From assembly GCF_003367475.1 (NCBI RefSeq), contig NZ_QRHA01000001.1:434001-498000 (forward strand): a DNA stretch of 64,000 nucleotides. The letters are read 5' to 3'. This DNA comes from Alteromonas aestuariivivens. Lineage in GTDB: Bacteria; Pseudomonadota; Gammaproteobacteria; Enterobacterales; Alteromonadaceae. Positions 18,313 to 26,964 of the stretch are shown here, one piece after another. Each line of letters starts with the position of its first letter. Positions within the stretch are counted from its first letter, which is position 1. A program made the position numbers and the translations under genes. The notes beneath the pieces were generated by a model that had not been told where the DNA came from, made no database searches, and worked only from the letters and a program-made list of their open reading frames with translations.

Positions 18313-18410
18313 CTACTGATGAACAAACGAATCACGGCTGGCCCCAAAAGCATCGTTTTAAAGCAACGCTTCACGGGCTGACAGCACGCAGACGTGCTCG
18401 TTTGTTATTG
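18313..18410 (-). promoter_or_regulatory. structured 5' leader of importer 1
   Basis: On the minus strand, AACAAACGA...CACG arms at 18393-18406 and 18322-18336 form a 9+4-bp long-range stem with a small bulge, enclosing about 56 bases. Inside, AGCACG and CGTGCT can instead pair locally, giving an alternative fold. It lies between the promoter region and the ribosome-binding site. I do not recognise a named riboswitch family. Confidence 0.4.
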
Positions 18411-18581
18411 AGCAATGACCATGATCACATTACATGAGGTAAAGGATCTTTCCGCTTCTACTCAAAGCTAAAGAATGTTCTGACGAGAAAGCAGTGTCTG
18501 TGCCAAAAAACAAAAAAATATGCTAAATCAGTTGGATAAGCAATTGCTGGACACATAAAGGAGCCCAAAATCGACTCAATC

Positions 18582-18598
18582 TGCACCAATGCAGTGCG
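18582..18598. promoter_or_regulatory. NtrC-like dyad
   Basis: TGCACCA-ATGC-AGTGCG resembles the known NtrC enhancer consensus (TGCACCA-N3-TGGTGCA): the left half is perfect and the right half partial. No convincing sigma-54 promoter was found nearby, so nitrogen control is only a suggestion. Confidence 0.35.
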
Positions 18599-18617
18599 CC
18601 TTTGAGGTTGTTCAGTG

Positions 18618-18633
18618 CAGACCATAGGGTTAG
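18618..18633. promoter_or_regulatory. RutR-like operator B
   Basis: CAGACC-ATAG-GGTTAG, same 6-4-6 layout. The left half has one mismatch to CTGACC, and the right half equals that of operator A. It lies between the divergent importer 1 and amidohydrolase genes, 90 bases from operator C. Confidence 0.45.
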
Positions 18634-18707
18634 TTTCTATTTTGATGACTGGGAAAACCGCTTATTAGATAATGTTTTATATAGGTTTTATTCGTTTTTA
18701 TGCAATC

Positions 18708-18723
18708 CTGACCGAATGGTCCA
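18708..18723. promoter_or_regulatory. RutR-like operator C
   Basis: CTGACC-GAAT-GGTCCA. The core TGACC-GAAT-GGTC is shared with operator G before xdhA. It sits just upstream of the structured leader of the amidohydrolase gene. Confidence 0.62.
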
Positions 18724-18730
18724 CTTGTTG

Positions 18731-18813
18731 CAGGGTGGAAGGGGTAAGTCCCGCCCTGGGCTGTGGCTCTGCAACCGTTCTCCGGCAGAATCACAGCCTC
18801 CGGGCTCCTTTTT
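18731..18813 (+). promoter_or_regulatory. structured 5' leader of the amidohydrolase gene, possible attenuator
   Basis: Hairpin 1 pairs CAGGG (18731-18735) with CCCTG (18754-18758). Hairpin 2 pairs GGCTGTG (18759-18765) with CACAGCC (18792-18798) and, inside it, TCTGC (18768-18772) with GCAGA (18785-18789). AGCC at 18795-18798 can alternatively pair with GGCT at 18803-18806, just before five T residues (18809-18813), which would compete with hairpin 2. This resembles an attenuator or riboswitch; no named family was recognised. Confidence 0.45.
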
Positions 18814-18826
18814 CATTAAGGTCAAG

Positions 18827-20185
18827 ATGAACTACTTAATTCAAAATGCCCGTGCCATTGCTTCGGGTACCCAACATGCAGCCGACATTCGTATTGGTGG
18901 TGGCGTGATCACCGAAATCGGCCATTCACTGGCGATCAGGCCTGATGAAACCCTGGTGGATGCCAGCAACTGTGTAATCTACCCGGGTTTTGTCAACACC
19001 CATCATCATTTGGCTCAGTCAGCACTGAAAGGGGTCAAAGCCGGTTTGAATCAGGGGTTAGGGGAATGGCTGGCCAGTGTGCCTTACACCTATTGGCCCC
19101 ATTTTACCCCTGAGTTGATGTACGATGCGGCGCTGATTGGGCTCAGTGAACAGTTGCGTTCCGGTGTGACCACCTGCGCCGACCACCACTACCTGTACCA
19201 CCAGGCATCGACCGCTGAACTGGAAGACGCATTGTGGCAGGCTGCGTCAGACCTGGGTATAAGATTGGTATTGTGCCGTGGTGGTGCAACCGTTCAGGGC
19301 AGCCACAAAGGCCTGCTCAACAACAACATTGTGCCTGAAACCCTTGATTTGGCGTTACATCGGATTGACGCCAGCCGTCGTCGCTATCACCAAAGCGGTG
19401 CCCGACCCATGCGCCAGTTAGTGGTTGCCCCTACTTCAATTGTGCATTCCTGTACACCGGAAGATTTGAAAGCTTTCGCAGCCTACGCCAGAGAGCATGG
19501 TCTGAAACTGCATTCTCACCTGCTGGAAGTCGAATTTGACAACATTCAGGCCCAACAGAAATACGCTATGGGCGCGGTGGAGTTCGCCCAGTCCTGCGAC
19601 TGGCTCGGCAAGGATGTTTGGTTTGCACATCTGGTGTGCACCAGTGCCGAAGACATTCGTTTACTGGGCGAGTCCGGCACGGGTATTGCCCATTGCCCAA
19701 CCTCCAACTGCCGGCTTGGTAGTGGTATTGCACCGGTGTTGGCAATGCAAAATGCTGGCATGCCGGTAACGATTGGCGTGGACGGCTCGGCTTCGGCTGA
19801 GTCTGGTTCCATGATCCAGGAACTGAATTTGAGCTGGCTGCTGCACCGGGCCCTGCATGGCGCGGACGCTACGCAGGTGGATACCTGCTTGCGCTGGGGC
19901 AGTGTGAATGGCGCGCGACTGCTGGGCTTAAATGACATCGGCGAAATTGCCGTTGGTCAGGCCGCCGATTTAGTGCTTTACGATCTCAGCCACTATCGCT
20001 ACCACGGTATGCACAGTGCGCTGGAAGCCCCCCTGCTGGCGGGCGAGCCGGTGCACATAAAAGCCAGTTTTGTGGATGGCCGGCAGGTGGTTGAAGACGG
20101 CGAAGTAATGGGGCTGGACAAACCGGCGTTGATGGCACGCATGCAAACCGGCATGCGAGAGCTGGTAGAACGGGCGCTGGGCTAA
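18827..20185 (+). CDS. guanine/8-oxoguanine-deaminase-like amidohydrolase
   Basis: 452 residues from ATG 18827, with AAGG six bases upstream. The longer open frame contains the leader structure instead. A metal-dependent hydrolase of the AtzA/TrzN/guanine deaminase branch: NTHHHLAQS (His 59-61), GVTTCADHHYLY, HSHLLE, the AHLVCTS His, and GVDGSASAESG with the metal-binding Asp. Relatives include P. aeruginosa 8-oxoguanine deaminase and isoxanthopterin deaminase. The exact substrate cannot be chosen from motifs. Deamination of an oxidised or ordinary guanine-type base would feed XdhAB and PuuD encoded 22-26 kb away under the same operator type. Confidence 0.88.
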   Translation: MNYLIQNARAIASGTQHAADIRIGGGVITEIGHSLAIRPDETLVDASNCVIYPGFVNTHHHLAQSALKGVKAGLNQGLGEWLASVPYTYWPHFTPELMYDAALIGLSEQLRSGVTTCADHHYLYHQASTAELEDALWQAASDLGIRLVLCRGGATVQGSHKGLLNNNIVPETLDLALHRIDASRRRYHQSGARPMRQLVVAPTSIVHSCTPEDLKAFAAYAREHGLKLHSHLLEVEFDNIQAQQKYAMGAVEFAQSCDWLGKDVWFAHLVCTSAEDIRLLGESGTGIAHCPTSNCRLGSGIAPVLAMQNAGMPVTIGVDGSASAESGSMIQELNLSWLLHRALHGADATQVDTCLRWGSVNGARLLGLNDIGEIAVGQAADLVLYDLSHYRYHGMHSALEAPLLAGEPVHIKASFVDGRQVVEDGEVMGLDKPALMARMQTGMRELVERALG

Positions 20186-20275
20186 GCAACTGTATATGTA
20201 CGAAGTCCACTCCCCCTGAGTGGTGGGCAATAGTGAATGACTCATACTTAGGAAAAGTTAATCAGTTGTGCCGCT

Positions 20276-20306
20276 CCGCTCAGAACATCCACAAGTTTCT
20301 GAGCGG
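20276..20306. terminator. hairpin between convergent amidohydrolase and MFS genes
   Basis: CCGCTCAGA (20276-20284) pairs with TCTGAGCGG (20298-20306), a 9-bp perfect stem in the gap between two convergent genes. There is no T run, so it is a candidate bidirectional terminator. Confidence 0.5.
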
Positions 20307-20322
20307 GGGCAGATAGATGGAT

Positions 20323-21516
20323 TTAAGTAACCTGTGTGAGTGGGGGAGGGAGTGCAAGCAATTTGGTACGTTTACCCCAAAGGCTTGCGCACACTATCAG
20401 CACAAAAATGGCCAGGTATACGCTGCAACTGATAAACAGGCCAACGCTGCCAATCACTTCCATAACCAGTGACGCCAGAATGGGGCCGGAAATGGCCCCG
20501 ACGCAATAGCTGAACAAAACGGTACTGGCCACGTGGGACACCTTATCTTTGCTGAACAAATCGTTCGCGTAAGCCGAGCCGATGGGGCTCAGGGTCATGG
20601 AGACTGCACCGTAAAACAGTGCAGCCAGGCTGAAGCCGAAGCCCATCTGACTGATATTGAGTAAATTGAATGTAACCAACAGCAGGCTGCCAAGCAATGA
20701 TAACAGCGCCGCGCTGAGCATAATCATCTTACGGTTAACCTTGTCTGATAACCAGCCGATGGGCCATTGCAACAGCAGCCCTCCAATTAACACCAGTGCC
20801 ATAAACTGGCCGACTTCTGCGTAATTCAGCCCTAACCCTTGCGCATAAATAGGGCCAAGGCTCAGAAACGAACCGTTTAACAGCCCCGCCATCAAAGCAC
20901 AGGCCATGCCCAGCGGTGCGGTTTTAAATACCTCAATCAGTGCAAACCGCTTGAAGGTAAAGGTTTTGGGGGTATTGTCGGTCATCGCCAGCAGTGGAAA
21001 GCAAGCAAGAATGAACAGGGAACTGACCAGCATAAATAGCTGGTTACCGGTGGGGTCACCGATTGAAAACAGCAATTGTCCACAGCCAAGCGCCAGGTTG
21101 TTGACCACCATGTAGACCGACAGTACCCGCCCACGATTGCCATTGTTTGCGCTACTGTTGATCCAGCTTTCGGTAATGATGAGAATGGTGCCAACGCAAT
21201 ACCCCGCCACAAAGCGTGATGCAGCCCAGCTAGCGGGATCGACAAATGCCTGGAAGGACATCGTGCACAACACCAGCAGTAAGGCAAACAGCACAAAGCC
21301 GCGATGAAAGCCAAAATGGGGTAAAAACAGCCTGGCTGTGCAGGCGCTGAGCAGGATCCCAGCAAAGTAGGCCGCCATGATAATGCCGATGGCTACCATG
21401 GCGAAGCCTTCAATGCTTGCCCTGACACTCAGAAGTGTCGAGAACAGGCCGTTGCCCAGATACAAAAAACCGTAGCAGGGCAGAATGACGCGTAACTGAT
21501 GCAGCGTCTGACGCAT
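20323..21516 (-). CDS. major facilitator superfamily transporter
   Basis: 397 residues with about twelve hydrophobic segments in two halves. The segment LSDKVNRKMIMLSAALL is the typical loop 8/9-type MFS motif, and the first half contains RFVAGYCVGTILIITESWIN, the pattern of YcaD-like/MFS_1 carriers. Direction and substrate are unknown. It follows the binding protein of importer 2 by 20 bases on the same strand, so it is probably the last gene of that operon and may export a product or import a related compound. Confidence 0.85.
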   Translation of the reverse strand: MRQTLHQLRVILPCYGFLYLGNGLFSTLLSVRASIEGFAMVAIGIIMAAYFAGILLSACTARLFLPHFGFHRGFVLFALLLVLCTMSFQAFVDPASWAASRFVAGYCVGTILIITESWINSSANNGNRGRVLSVYMVVNNLALGCGQLLFSIGDPTGNQLFMLVSSLFILACFPLLAMTDNTPKTFTFKRFALIEVFKTAPLGMACALMAGLLNGSFLSLGPIYAQGLGLNYAEVGQFMALVLIGGLLLQWPIGWLSDKVNRKMIMLSAALLSLLGSLLLVTFNLLNISQMGFGFSLAALFYGAVSMTLSPIGSAYANDLFSKDKVSHVASTVLFSYCVGAISGPILASLVMEVIGSVGLFISCSVYLAIFVLIVCASLWGKRTKLLALPPPLTQVT

Positions 21517-21536
21517 ATAGGTTTACGCCTTAAAAA

Positions 21537-22490
21537 TTAATACTGAAAGGAGGAGTCCCAGCTGACCGGCAGATCCAGTAAACCCAGCTTGTTGAGCTGT
21601 TCGTACTGTGCCTGTAACCGCGTCGCCTGATATTGCCCGAGTTGATCGCCTTGTGCGTCATTACCTTTTACCAGACGGTACTGCTTGATTGCTCGTAGGG
21701 TTTTGGCCATCAGCTCCGGGGTTTGTTGCGGATTAAGCTGATTGATCAGTGTCAGTGCTGGAGCCGGGTCGCCTTCGACAAATTCCTGCCAGCCTTTGAT
21801 TGAAGCCCGTTTAAACGCGGCGGCTACCTCTGGGCGTTGCTGCAGTGTCTGCTGGCTGGTAAAGATATGGCGGTAAGGGTCAAAGCCGGATTCGGACAGC
21901 AGGATTACCTGTGCTTCAACACCCTGATTGGCCAGGTGAATGGGCTCACTGGTCACGAAACACTGCTGAATGAAGTCTTTATCGGTGGCAAACCGGGCCA
22001 GCGAGAAATCCAGCGGGATAAGATTCATTTTGATGCCCAGGGTTTTGGTCATGTATTCTGTGTACGACAGCGATGACTGCAGCATGACGGTGCGGCCATC
22101 CAGATCGTTGAGGGTCTCAACGTTGTTTTCCGGGTGGAACATCACACACTGGGGGTCGTGCTGAAAGTAAGGAAACAGACCAACCAGCGGCAGCCCGCGG
22201 CCAATGCCGATCAGCGTAGTGTCACTGGTGCCGATGGCAAAATCCACCTGACCCAGTGCAACCGGAGAGCGAATGTCCCGCATGTTGGCGCCAGAACGGA
22301 TTTCGACTTCCAGCCCTTCCTGTTCGTAATACCCTTTGGCCAGTGCCTGGTAGAAGCCACCGTGTTCAGGCTGCGGATACCAGTCGGTCATCAACAGCAC
22401 TTTTTCAAGTTGCGGGCCATCGGCTTTGTTTCCACCACAGCCCGCTATTGCAGTCAGGGTCAACGCGATAATCAGTAGTTTTCTCATCAT
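21537..22490 (-). CDS. NMT1/THI5-like substrate-binding lipoprotein, importer 2
   Basis: 317 residues with a lipoprotein signal ending AIAGC (Cys about residue 18). The mature start LLMTDWYPQPEHGGFYQALAK and RSPVALGQVDFAIGTSDTT are NMT1/THI5-type. Unlike the importer 1 protein it is lipid-anchored, and the two share little beyond the family pattern, so they probably bind different ligands. It is third in the order ATPase, permease, binding protein, MFS. Confidence 0.91.
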   Translation of the reverse strand: MMRKLLIIALTLTAIAGCGGNKADGPQLEKVLLMTDWYPQPEHGGFYQALAKGYYEQEGLEVEIRSGANMRDIRSPVALGQVDFAIGTSDTTLIGIGRGLPLVGLFPYFQHDPQCVMFHPENNVETLNDLDGRTVMLQSSLSYTEYMTKTLGIKMNLIPLDFSLARFATDKDFIQQCFVTSEPIHLANQGVEAQVILLSESGFDPYRHIFTSQQTLQQRPEVAAAFKRASIKGWQEFVEGDPAPALTLINQLNPQQTPELMAKTLRAIKQYRLVKGNDAQGDQLGQYQATRLQAQYEQLNKLGLLDLPVSWDSSFQY

Positions 22491-22503
22491 TTAAACCGCC
22501 TTT

Positions 22504-23289
22504 TTAATTGGATTGAGCGTAGGAGTCGTGCCATTTATGCAGCAAGCGCCAATGCAGAATGTTCACCAGGCTGACGAACAAAAAGCCGATGAAACAGGCG
22601 GTAAAGGCTGCCGCATAGAGCGCCGGAATTTTAAGCTGTGAGCTGAACACCACCACCACAAAGCCTAAGCCGGCGTCCGAGCCTGAACCCATACCGGCTA
22701 CCGTATCGCCGTACAGGGCACCAATCGGTGTCAGCGCTGCGGCAACCTTCAGGCCGGTGAGGAAGTAAGGCATGGCGTATGGAATACGCAGTTTGAGCAT
22801 TTCGTCTCTGGCGCTGCTGTTGTAGACCCGGAACACGTCCACCAGGTTTTTGTCGGTAGAGCACAGCCCCATGGTGGTGTTGGCAACTATCGGGAAAAAG
22901 CAGATCAGGAAGGTGATCACGGTAATGCTGGCCAGCCCCTGGCCAAACCACAGAATGATAATAGGAGCCAGTACAATAACCGGCATCATCTTGAGCAGCA
23001 AAATGTAGGGGTAAAACCCTTTGTACGCCCAGCTGCTGTAGGCCAACAGTACAGAAATCAGTACCCCGCCAAGCAGAGAAGTGAAAAAGCCAATCAGGCA
23101 GGCCAAGGTGGTCTGCAGGGCACCGGATATCAGGGTGGATTGTTCCTGGCTGCCTGCTTCAATAATGTCGTGAGGGGCGGGCAACTGGAAAATGGGAATG
23201 TCGAACAGGTAGATGACCAGATACCAGATGGCAATCAGTGAGACTCCCACAATGGCCGGCGGAAAAATTCGGGATACGGTTGCGTTCAT
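22504..23289 (-). CDS. ABC transporter permease (TauC/SsuC/ThiX type), importer 2
   Basis: 261 residues with about six membrane helices and the EAA loop at VDVFRVYNSSARDEMLKLRIPYAMPYFLTG. Its start overlaps the ATPase stop by four bases. It belongs to the same class as the importer 1 permease but is clearly a separate paralogue. Confidence 0.92.
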   Translation of the reverse strand: MNATVSRIFPPAIVGVSLIAIWYLVIYLFDIPIFQLPAPHDIIEAGSQEQSTLISGALQTTLACLIGFFTSLLGGVLISVLLAYSSWAYKGFYPYILLLKMMPVIVLAPIIILWFGQGLASITVITFLICFFPIVANTTMGLCSTDKNLVDVFRVYNSSARDEMLKLRIPYAMPYFLTGLKVAAALTPIGALYGDTVAGMGSGSDAGLGFVVVVFSSQLKIPALYAAAFTACFIGFLFVSLVNILHWRLLHKWHDSYAQSN

Positions 23290-24101
23290 GCTAAATTCCT
23301 CAGTTCATGCAGGGTTTGGCTGACTTCTACGACCTTCTGCTGAAATTCAGGCAAGTTGCGGGTTTCAGAGGTTCTCGGGAACGGCAGGTCAATGGGGATT
23401 TCGCGGTATATTTCACCGGGGTTGGCGGACATCACCAAAACCCGGGAAGACAGAAATACCGCTTCAGTGACCGAGTGAGTCACAAATACGCCCACCCAGG
23501 CCTGCAGCTGTTTCAGTTTCAGCAGCTCTTCGTTGAGGTCGTCGCGGGTCATCTCATCCAGGGCACCAAAGGGCTCGTCGAGCAGCAATAACTGCGGCTC
23601 AATGGTCAGCGCCCGGGCAATCGACGCCCGCATGCGCATACCGCCGGAAAGCTGGCGGGGATAATGGTTTTTTACATGGCCAAGGCCGACCATTTCGATA
23701 AGCTGGATGGCTTTGCGTTCTGCTTCCTGTTTGCTGGCACCGTTGAGTTCCAGTGGCAGCATGACGTTGGCGATGACGGTCAGCCAGGGCATCAGGTTGG
23801 CATCCTGGAACACAAAACCCATTTTGGGGCGAGGGCTGGTTTGCTGAGTCAGAAACTGAATATCGCCTTTGGTTTTGCTTTCCAGGCCGCCGAGTAATTT
23901 AAGTAAGGTGGATTTGCCGCATCCGCTGGGGCCAATCAGCCCGATGAAATCGTCTTCGGCAATCTCAAGGTTAATGTTGTTCAGTACAGTAGGCCCGTTG
24001 CCGTATTGTTTGTACAGACCCTGGATGGAAACGGCGGGGTCGGCCGTGCGAATCTCCTCAGAATCGCTCAGTGCGGTGGCAGCGGTTAGGTTAGGCATCA
24101 A
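23286..24101 (-). CDS. ABC transporter ATP-binding protein (TauB/SsuB type), importer 2
   Basis: 271 residues. Walker A GPSGCGKST, Q-loop in MGFVFQDANLMPW, signature LSGGMRMRASIARAL, Walker B LLLLDEPFGALDEMTR, and H-loop VTHSVTEA. The signature region has RMR instead of the common QQR but keeps LSGG. It is the first gene of the importer 2 operon, downstream of the receptor gene from which a hairpin separates it. Confidence 0.94.
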   Translation of the reverse strand: MMPNLTAATALSDSEEIRTADPAVSIQGLYKQYGNGPTVLNNINLEIAEDDFIGLIGPSGCGKSTLLKLLGGLESKTKGDIQFLTQQTSPRPKMGFVFQDANLMPWLTVIANVMLPLELNGASKQEAERKAIQLIEMVGLGHVKNHYPRQLSGGMRMRASIARALTIEPQLLLLDEPFGALDEMTRDDLNEELLKLKQLQAWVGVFVTHSVTEAVFLSSRVLVMSANPGEIYREIPIDLPFPRTSETRNLPEFQQKVVEVSQTLHELRNLA

Positions 24102-24152
24102 AACTCTCCTGGCCTGACGGTAAAAATATCAATAATAAAGCGTCTCTTTATA

Positions 24153-24188
24153 AAAATATGCCCCCGGTAAACTGGGTTAACCGGGGGC
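24153..24188 (-). terminator. terminator after the TonB-dependent receptor gene
   Basis: GCCCCCGGT (24160-24168) pairs with ACCGGGGGC (24180-24188). On the minus strand the stem is followed by an A/T-rich stretch with a T run. It lies 7 bases after the receptor stop and may lower readthrough into importer 2. Confidence 0.72.
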
Positions 24189-24195
24189 GTCTGGC

Positions 24196-26652
24196 TTAGA
24201 ACTTATAACTGAAGGTGGCAGTAAAGCTTCTTGAGCGTTCAGGAAGAATACTCAGGTTACCGTACAGCCCCGGGAAGTTGGCTCTGAAGTAAGTTTCATC
24301 CAACAGGTTGTTCACGGCTACCGCAATGCGGTAGGTCGGTGTGTCGTAGCTCACCGAGCCGTTTAACAGCTGATAGGATGGGATTTGCAGCGTCTCGGTA
24401 GGAGAGGCGTTCACTTCACCTACGTAGGAGTAACTCAGCGTGGCACTCAGTTCATCCGACAGCGCGTAGCGGCCCGACAGGTTAAACGCCTGCTCAGGAA
24501 TACCACCGCGATCCGGGTTGTCGCCCACGATCACCATGCCGTCCAGGGCACCACCCCAGTAAAGGGTTGGGTCCAGTTGCGGCACGTCTGAGGCACCAAT
24601 AAAGGAGAACTTGGAGCCGTTAAGAGCGGTATGCACCACTTCCATTTGTGCGGCACTGGCCATCAGTTGCAGGTTGTCGCTAACCAGATAACGCAGTTCC
24701 ATCTCAACCCCTTTGGAGCGAATGGCTTCGTTGGACTCACCGGCTGCAGCGTTGCCGTTGACCTGAACACGCTCCTGATCAAACCCGGCTACTGCGAAGA
24801 AGATGCGGCCGTCCAGCCAGTTGGCTTTGACACCGACTTCCGCCATTTCAGATTTACCCAGCCAGTCACCGGAGTTCACAATGGCAGGGTCAATGGTGTC
24901 ATGCACACCGGTCAGAATGGTGGTTTGCTCGGCCAGGGTCACGTAAGGAATAAACCCGCCCGGCAGCTGATAGGACACACTGACGTTATAGGAGAAACCG
25001 CCGTCGGTGTCGGTTTGTGCTGCGTCAAAAATGTCCGGAATCGAGCTTGGGTCGTAGGCGAAGTTATGAATGTCGGTCACTTCGCCAACAGAGGCTTCAA
25101 TGTCCACGTAGTCGTAACGGGCACCGACCAAAATGCTGAGGTTGTCTCCCACCTTGTTGTCGGCCAGGAACGCAAAGCCCAGCTGGGTCATCTTGTTGTA
25201 GTTGTTGGTGCCCCACAGGTCGTCGCTGTTCAGCGGCGTAGCCACATAGCTGCTCTCGTTGTAACCGACGCTCAAATCCACACGGTCAAACACTTCATGG
25301 ATGTAATCGTTGGCACCCCATGCGTCTACGTGACGGATGGAGGGCGATACCTGAATGTCAGAGGTCACGCCATCAAACATAAACTGCTTGGCGAAAATCA
25401 GCTGGTTCTCCACACCCCAGGTGTCACCGGCTTTTGCAAAGCCGTAGGAGATCATCGCTTCACTTTGTACACTTTCAAAGAACAGCTTGTTGGTGATGCT
25501 CCAGCCACTTTCCGTTTCGTGCATCAGGTCCAGATAAAGGGTGGTGACTTCGGTATCGTAGTAATCATTCGGGTCGATAAGAACGTTACGGCCATCCAGT
25601 TTGATGGTATCGCCCTTGATAATAGAGTTTTGCGCTGGAATGGACGCCGGAATGATGGTGGATGGGTCAACGGTACCGCCACCACACCACATTTGCAGGC
25701 CGGCCCAGCAGTTGGTGCCGTCATAGTTGGTGCCGCTGTCTACAAAACCGGCAACAAATTCGGCATCGTCGATCATGCCATTGTTGTTGGTGTCATCCGG
25801 AGTAAACGCTGGCTGACCGGTAATGTAGGTGCCGTTGCTCAGCAAATCAGCGGTTACCCGGTTCCAGCCGCCATTCTCGTGACCACTCCAGTCCTGGTAC
25901 ATACCGCCGAATTCTATCCGGGTGGCGTAGCTGAGGTCCATATTGAAAGCGGCCTGCAGCAGGGTTTGCTTGGTGTAATCGTTTTTGTAGAAGCTGTCAG
26001 AGTCTTCCAACTCACCATAAACGTAATAACCCAGCTTCTGTTCACCGAGTGACAATGGCCCGCCCAGTTCACCTTTCAGCTGGTTCTTGTTCCAGGAACC
26101 GGTGGTGTAACTGACTTTACCAGTTGCTGAGTCGAGGTATGCACCGGTTTCGGCGCGGGCGGTTTTGGGGACAAAGTTCATCGCACCACCCACCCGGCTT
26201 GGGCCGGCAATCGGAGACATTGGTCCGCGGATCACATCAATACGGTTGCTGGCACCAATGGCCGTTGGGTAGGTTCCGTCGTTGGTCAGTCGTTTTACAC
26301 CACGGAAGTAGTTGTCACCGGCGGTACCGCGAATGTCCAGTGAGCCTGCCACACCAAAGAAAGAGGTAGTGAAGGAACCGGGTACAAAGGTTGCCACATC
26401 ATTAATGCTGCTGATGTTGAATTCTTCGATGAATTCACTACTCACTGAGCTGACAGAACGCGGGGTTTCCAATACGGATTTCCCAAAACCGAATACCGAA
26501 CTGACCGGCTCAGCCTGCAGCAGGCCAAGGTCGTCCGACACTTCTTCGGTGACATAGGTGTCGAGTACGACGGGTTCTTCACTTTCCTGAGCTTGTATCC
26601 CCAAGCTCGCGGCGGTTAATCCAACCGCCACTAATGATTTATAGGTTTTCAC
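24196..26652 (-). CDS. TonB-dependent outer-membrane receptor
   Basis: 818 residues. The GTG at 26652 has GGAG upstream; an ATG just before it is followed by a stop. A signal peptide ends near GIQAQ, followed by a possible TonB box (VLDTYVT). The plug domain (about 50-190) has the siderophore-receptor-like pattern IDVIRGPMSPIAGPSRVGGAMNFVPK, then a beta barrel ending in ATFSYKF with C-terminal Phe. Receptors of this subfamily are often called ferric-siderophore receptors, but no iron gene lies nearby. Two ABC importers, nucleobase-type enzymes, a RutR-like site upstream and a TonB complex 9 kb away suggest uptake of a heterocycle. Confidence 0.93.
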   Translation of the reverse strand: MKTYKSLVAVGLTAASLGIQAQESEEPVVLDTYVTEEVSDDLGLLQAEPVSSVFGFGKSVLETPRSVSSVSSEFIEEFNISSINDVATFVPGSFTTSFFGVAGSLDIRGTAGDNYFRGVKRLTNDGTYPTAIGASNRIDVIRGPMSPIAGPSRVGGAMNFVPKTARAETGAYLDSATGKVSYTTGSWNKNQLKGELGGPLSLGEQKLGYYVYGELEDSDSFYKNDYTKQTLLQAAFNMDLSYATRIEFGGMYQDWSGHENGGWNRVTADLLSNGTYITGQPAFTPDDTNNNGMIDDAEFVAGFVDSGTNYDGTNCWAGLQMWCGGGTVDPSTIIPASIPAQNSIIKGDTIKLDGRNVLIDPNDYYDTEVTTLYLDLMHETESGWSITNKLFFESVQSEAMISYGFAKAGDTWGVENQLIFAKQFMFDGVTSDIQVSPSIRHVDAWGANDYIHEVFDRVDLSVGYNESSYVATPLNSDDLWGTNNYNKMTQLGFAFLADNKVGDNLSILVGARYDYVDIEASVGEVTDIHNFAYDPSSIPDIFDAAQTDTDGGFSYNVSVSYQLPGGFIPYVTLAEQTTILTGVHDTIDPAIVNSGDWLGKSEMAEVGVKANWLDGRIFFAVAGFDQERVQVNGNAAAGESNEAIRSKGVEMELRYLVSDNLQLMASAAQMEVVHTALNGSKFSFIGASDVPQLDPTLYWGGALDGMVIVGDNPDRGGIPEQAFNLSGRYALSDELSATLSYSYVGEVNASPTETLQIPSYQLLNGSVSYDTPTYRIAVAVNNLLDETYFRANFPGLYGNLSILPERSRSFTATFSYKF

Positions 26653-26750
26653 TGATACATCTCCAAAACACAGTCCAAGGTGGCAAAAGCTATCGTTGTG
26701 ACAGCACAGTTACATGTACTGCAGCCGGATTTGCACGATTCGTACCATTG

Positions 26751-26766
26751 CTAACCAATTGGACAG
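26751..26766. promoter_or_regulatory. RutR-like operator D (before the receptor gene)
   Basis: CTAACC-AATT-GGACAG, 6-4-6 layout, about 100 bases upstream of the receptor start. Each half has one to two differences from TTGACC/GGTCAA. Confidence 0.5.
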
Positions 26767-26948
26767 GATTTTTAGTATAAGGTCGTTTTTTGGTCATGCT
26801 GAGGGGTTTGAATAAGGATGGGTAAGATATGTTTTTTTGGGTTATATTGCCTATTTATTGGATTTTAAAGTGAATTCACCCCTATTTTGCACTAATTGAG
26901 AGCGTAGCATGCCCATTGGTGATGCAAGAGGTAGTTGTGTTTTTTGTT

Positions 26949-26964
26949 TTGACCATGCAGACAG
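26949..26964. promoter_or_regulatory. RutR-like operator H (before the creatininase gene)
   Basis: TTGACC-ATGC-AGACAG. The left half is perfect. The right half differs by one base from that of operator D but is a poor match to GGTCAA. It lies 114 bases before the creatininase start. Confidence 0.35.

Larger units (their letters stand above)
18304..18826. other. 523-bp divergent control region, importer 1 / amidohydrolase
   Basis: This is the largest intergenic region of the accessory block. It contains the structured leader of importer 1, an NtrC-like dyad, two RutR-like palindromes and a second structured leader before the amidohydrolase. No protein gene is supported. The frame open from 18602 lacks a ribosome-binding site and family similarity before ATG 18827. 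Confidence 0.6.

Noticed and set aside
18731-18813. Assignment of the leader to the cobalamin, TPP or purine riboswitch families
   Set aside because: The conserved cores of those families as I know them are not present.
18602-18826. 75-codon N-terminal extension of the guanine-deaminase-like protein
   Set aside because: It covers the operator and the hairpin leader, lacks a ribosome-binding site and is atypical for the family; ATG 18827 fits better.
24631-26052. 473-codon open frame on the plus strand opposite the TonB-dependent receptor
   Set aside because: It mirrors the receptor codons, has no family features or ribosome-binding site and is best explained as a shadow of a strongly biased gene.
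24196-26652. Calling the receptor a ferric-siderophore receptor
   Set aside because: The plug motif resembles that subfamily, but no iron or siderophore gene is nearby and the operator and neighbours point elsewhere.
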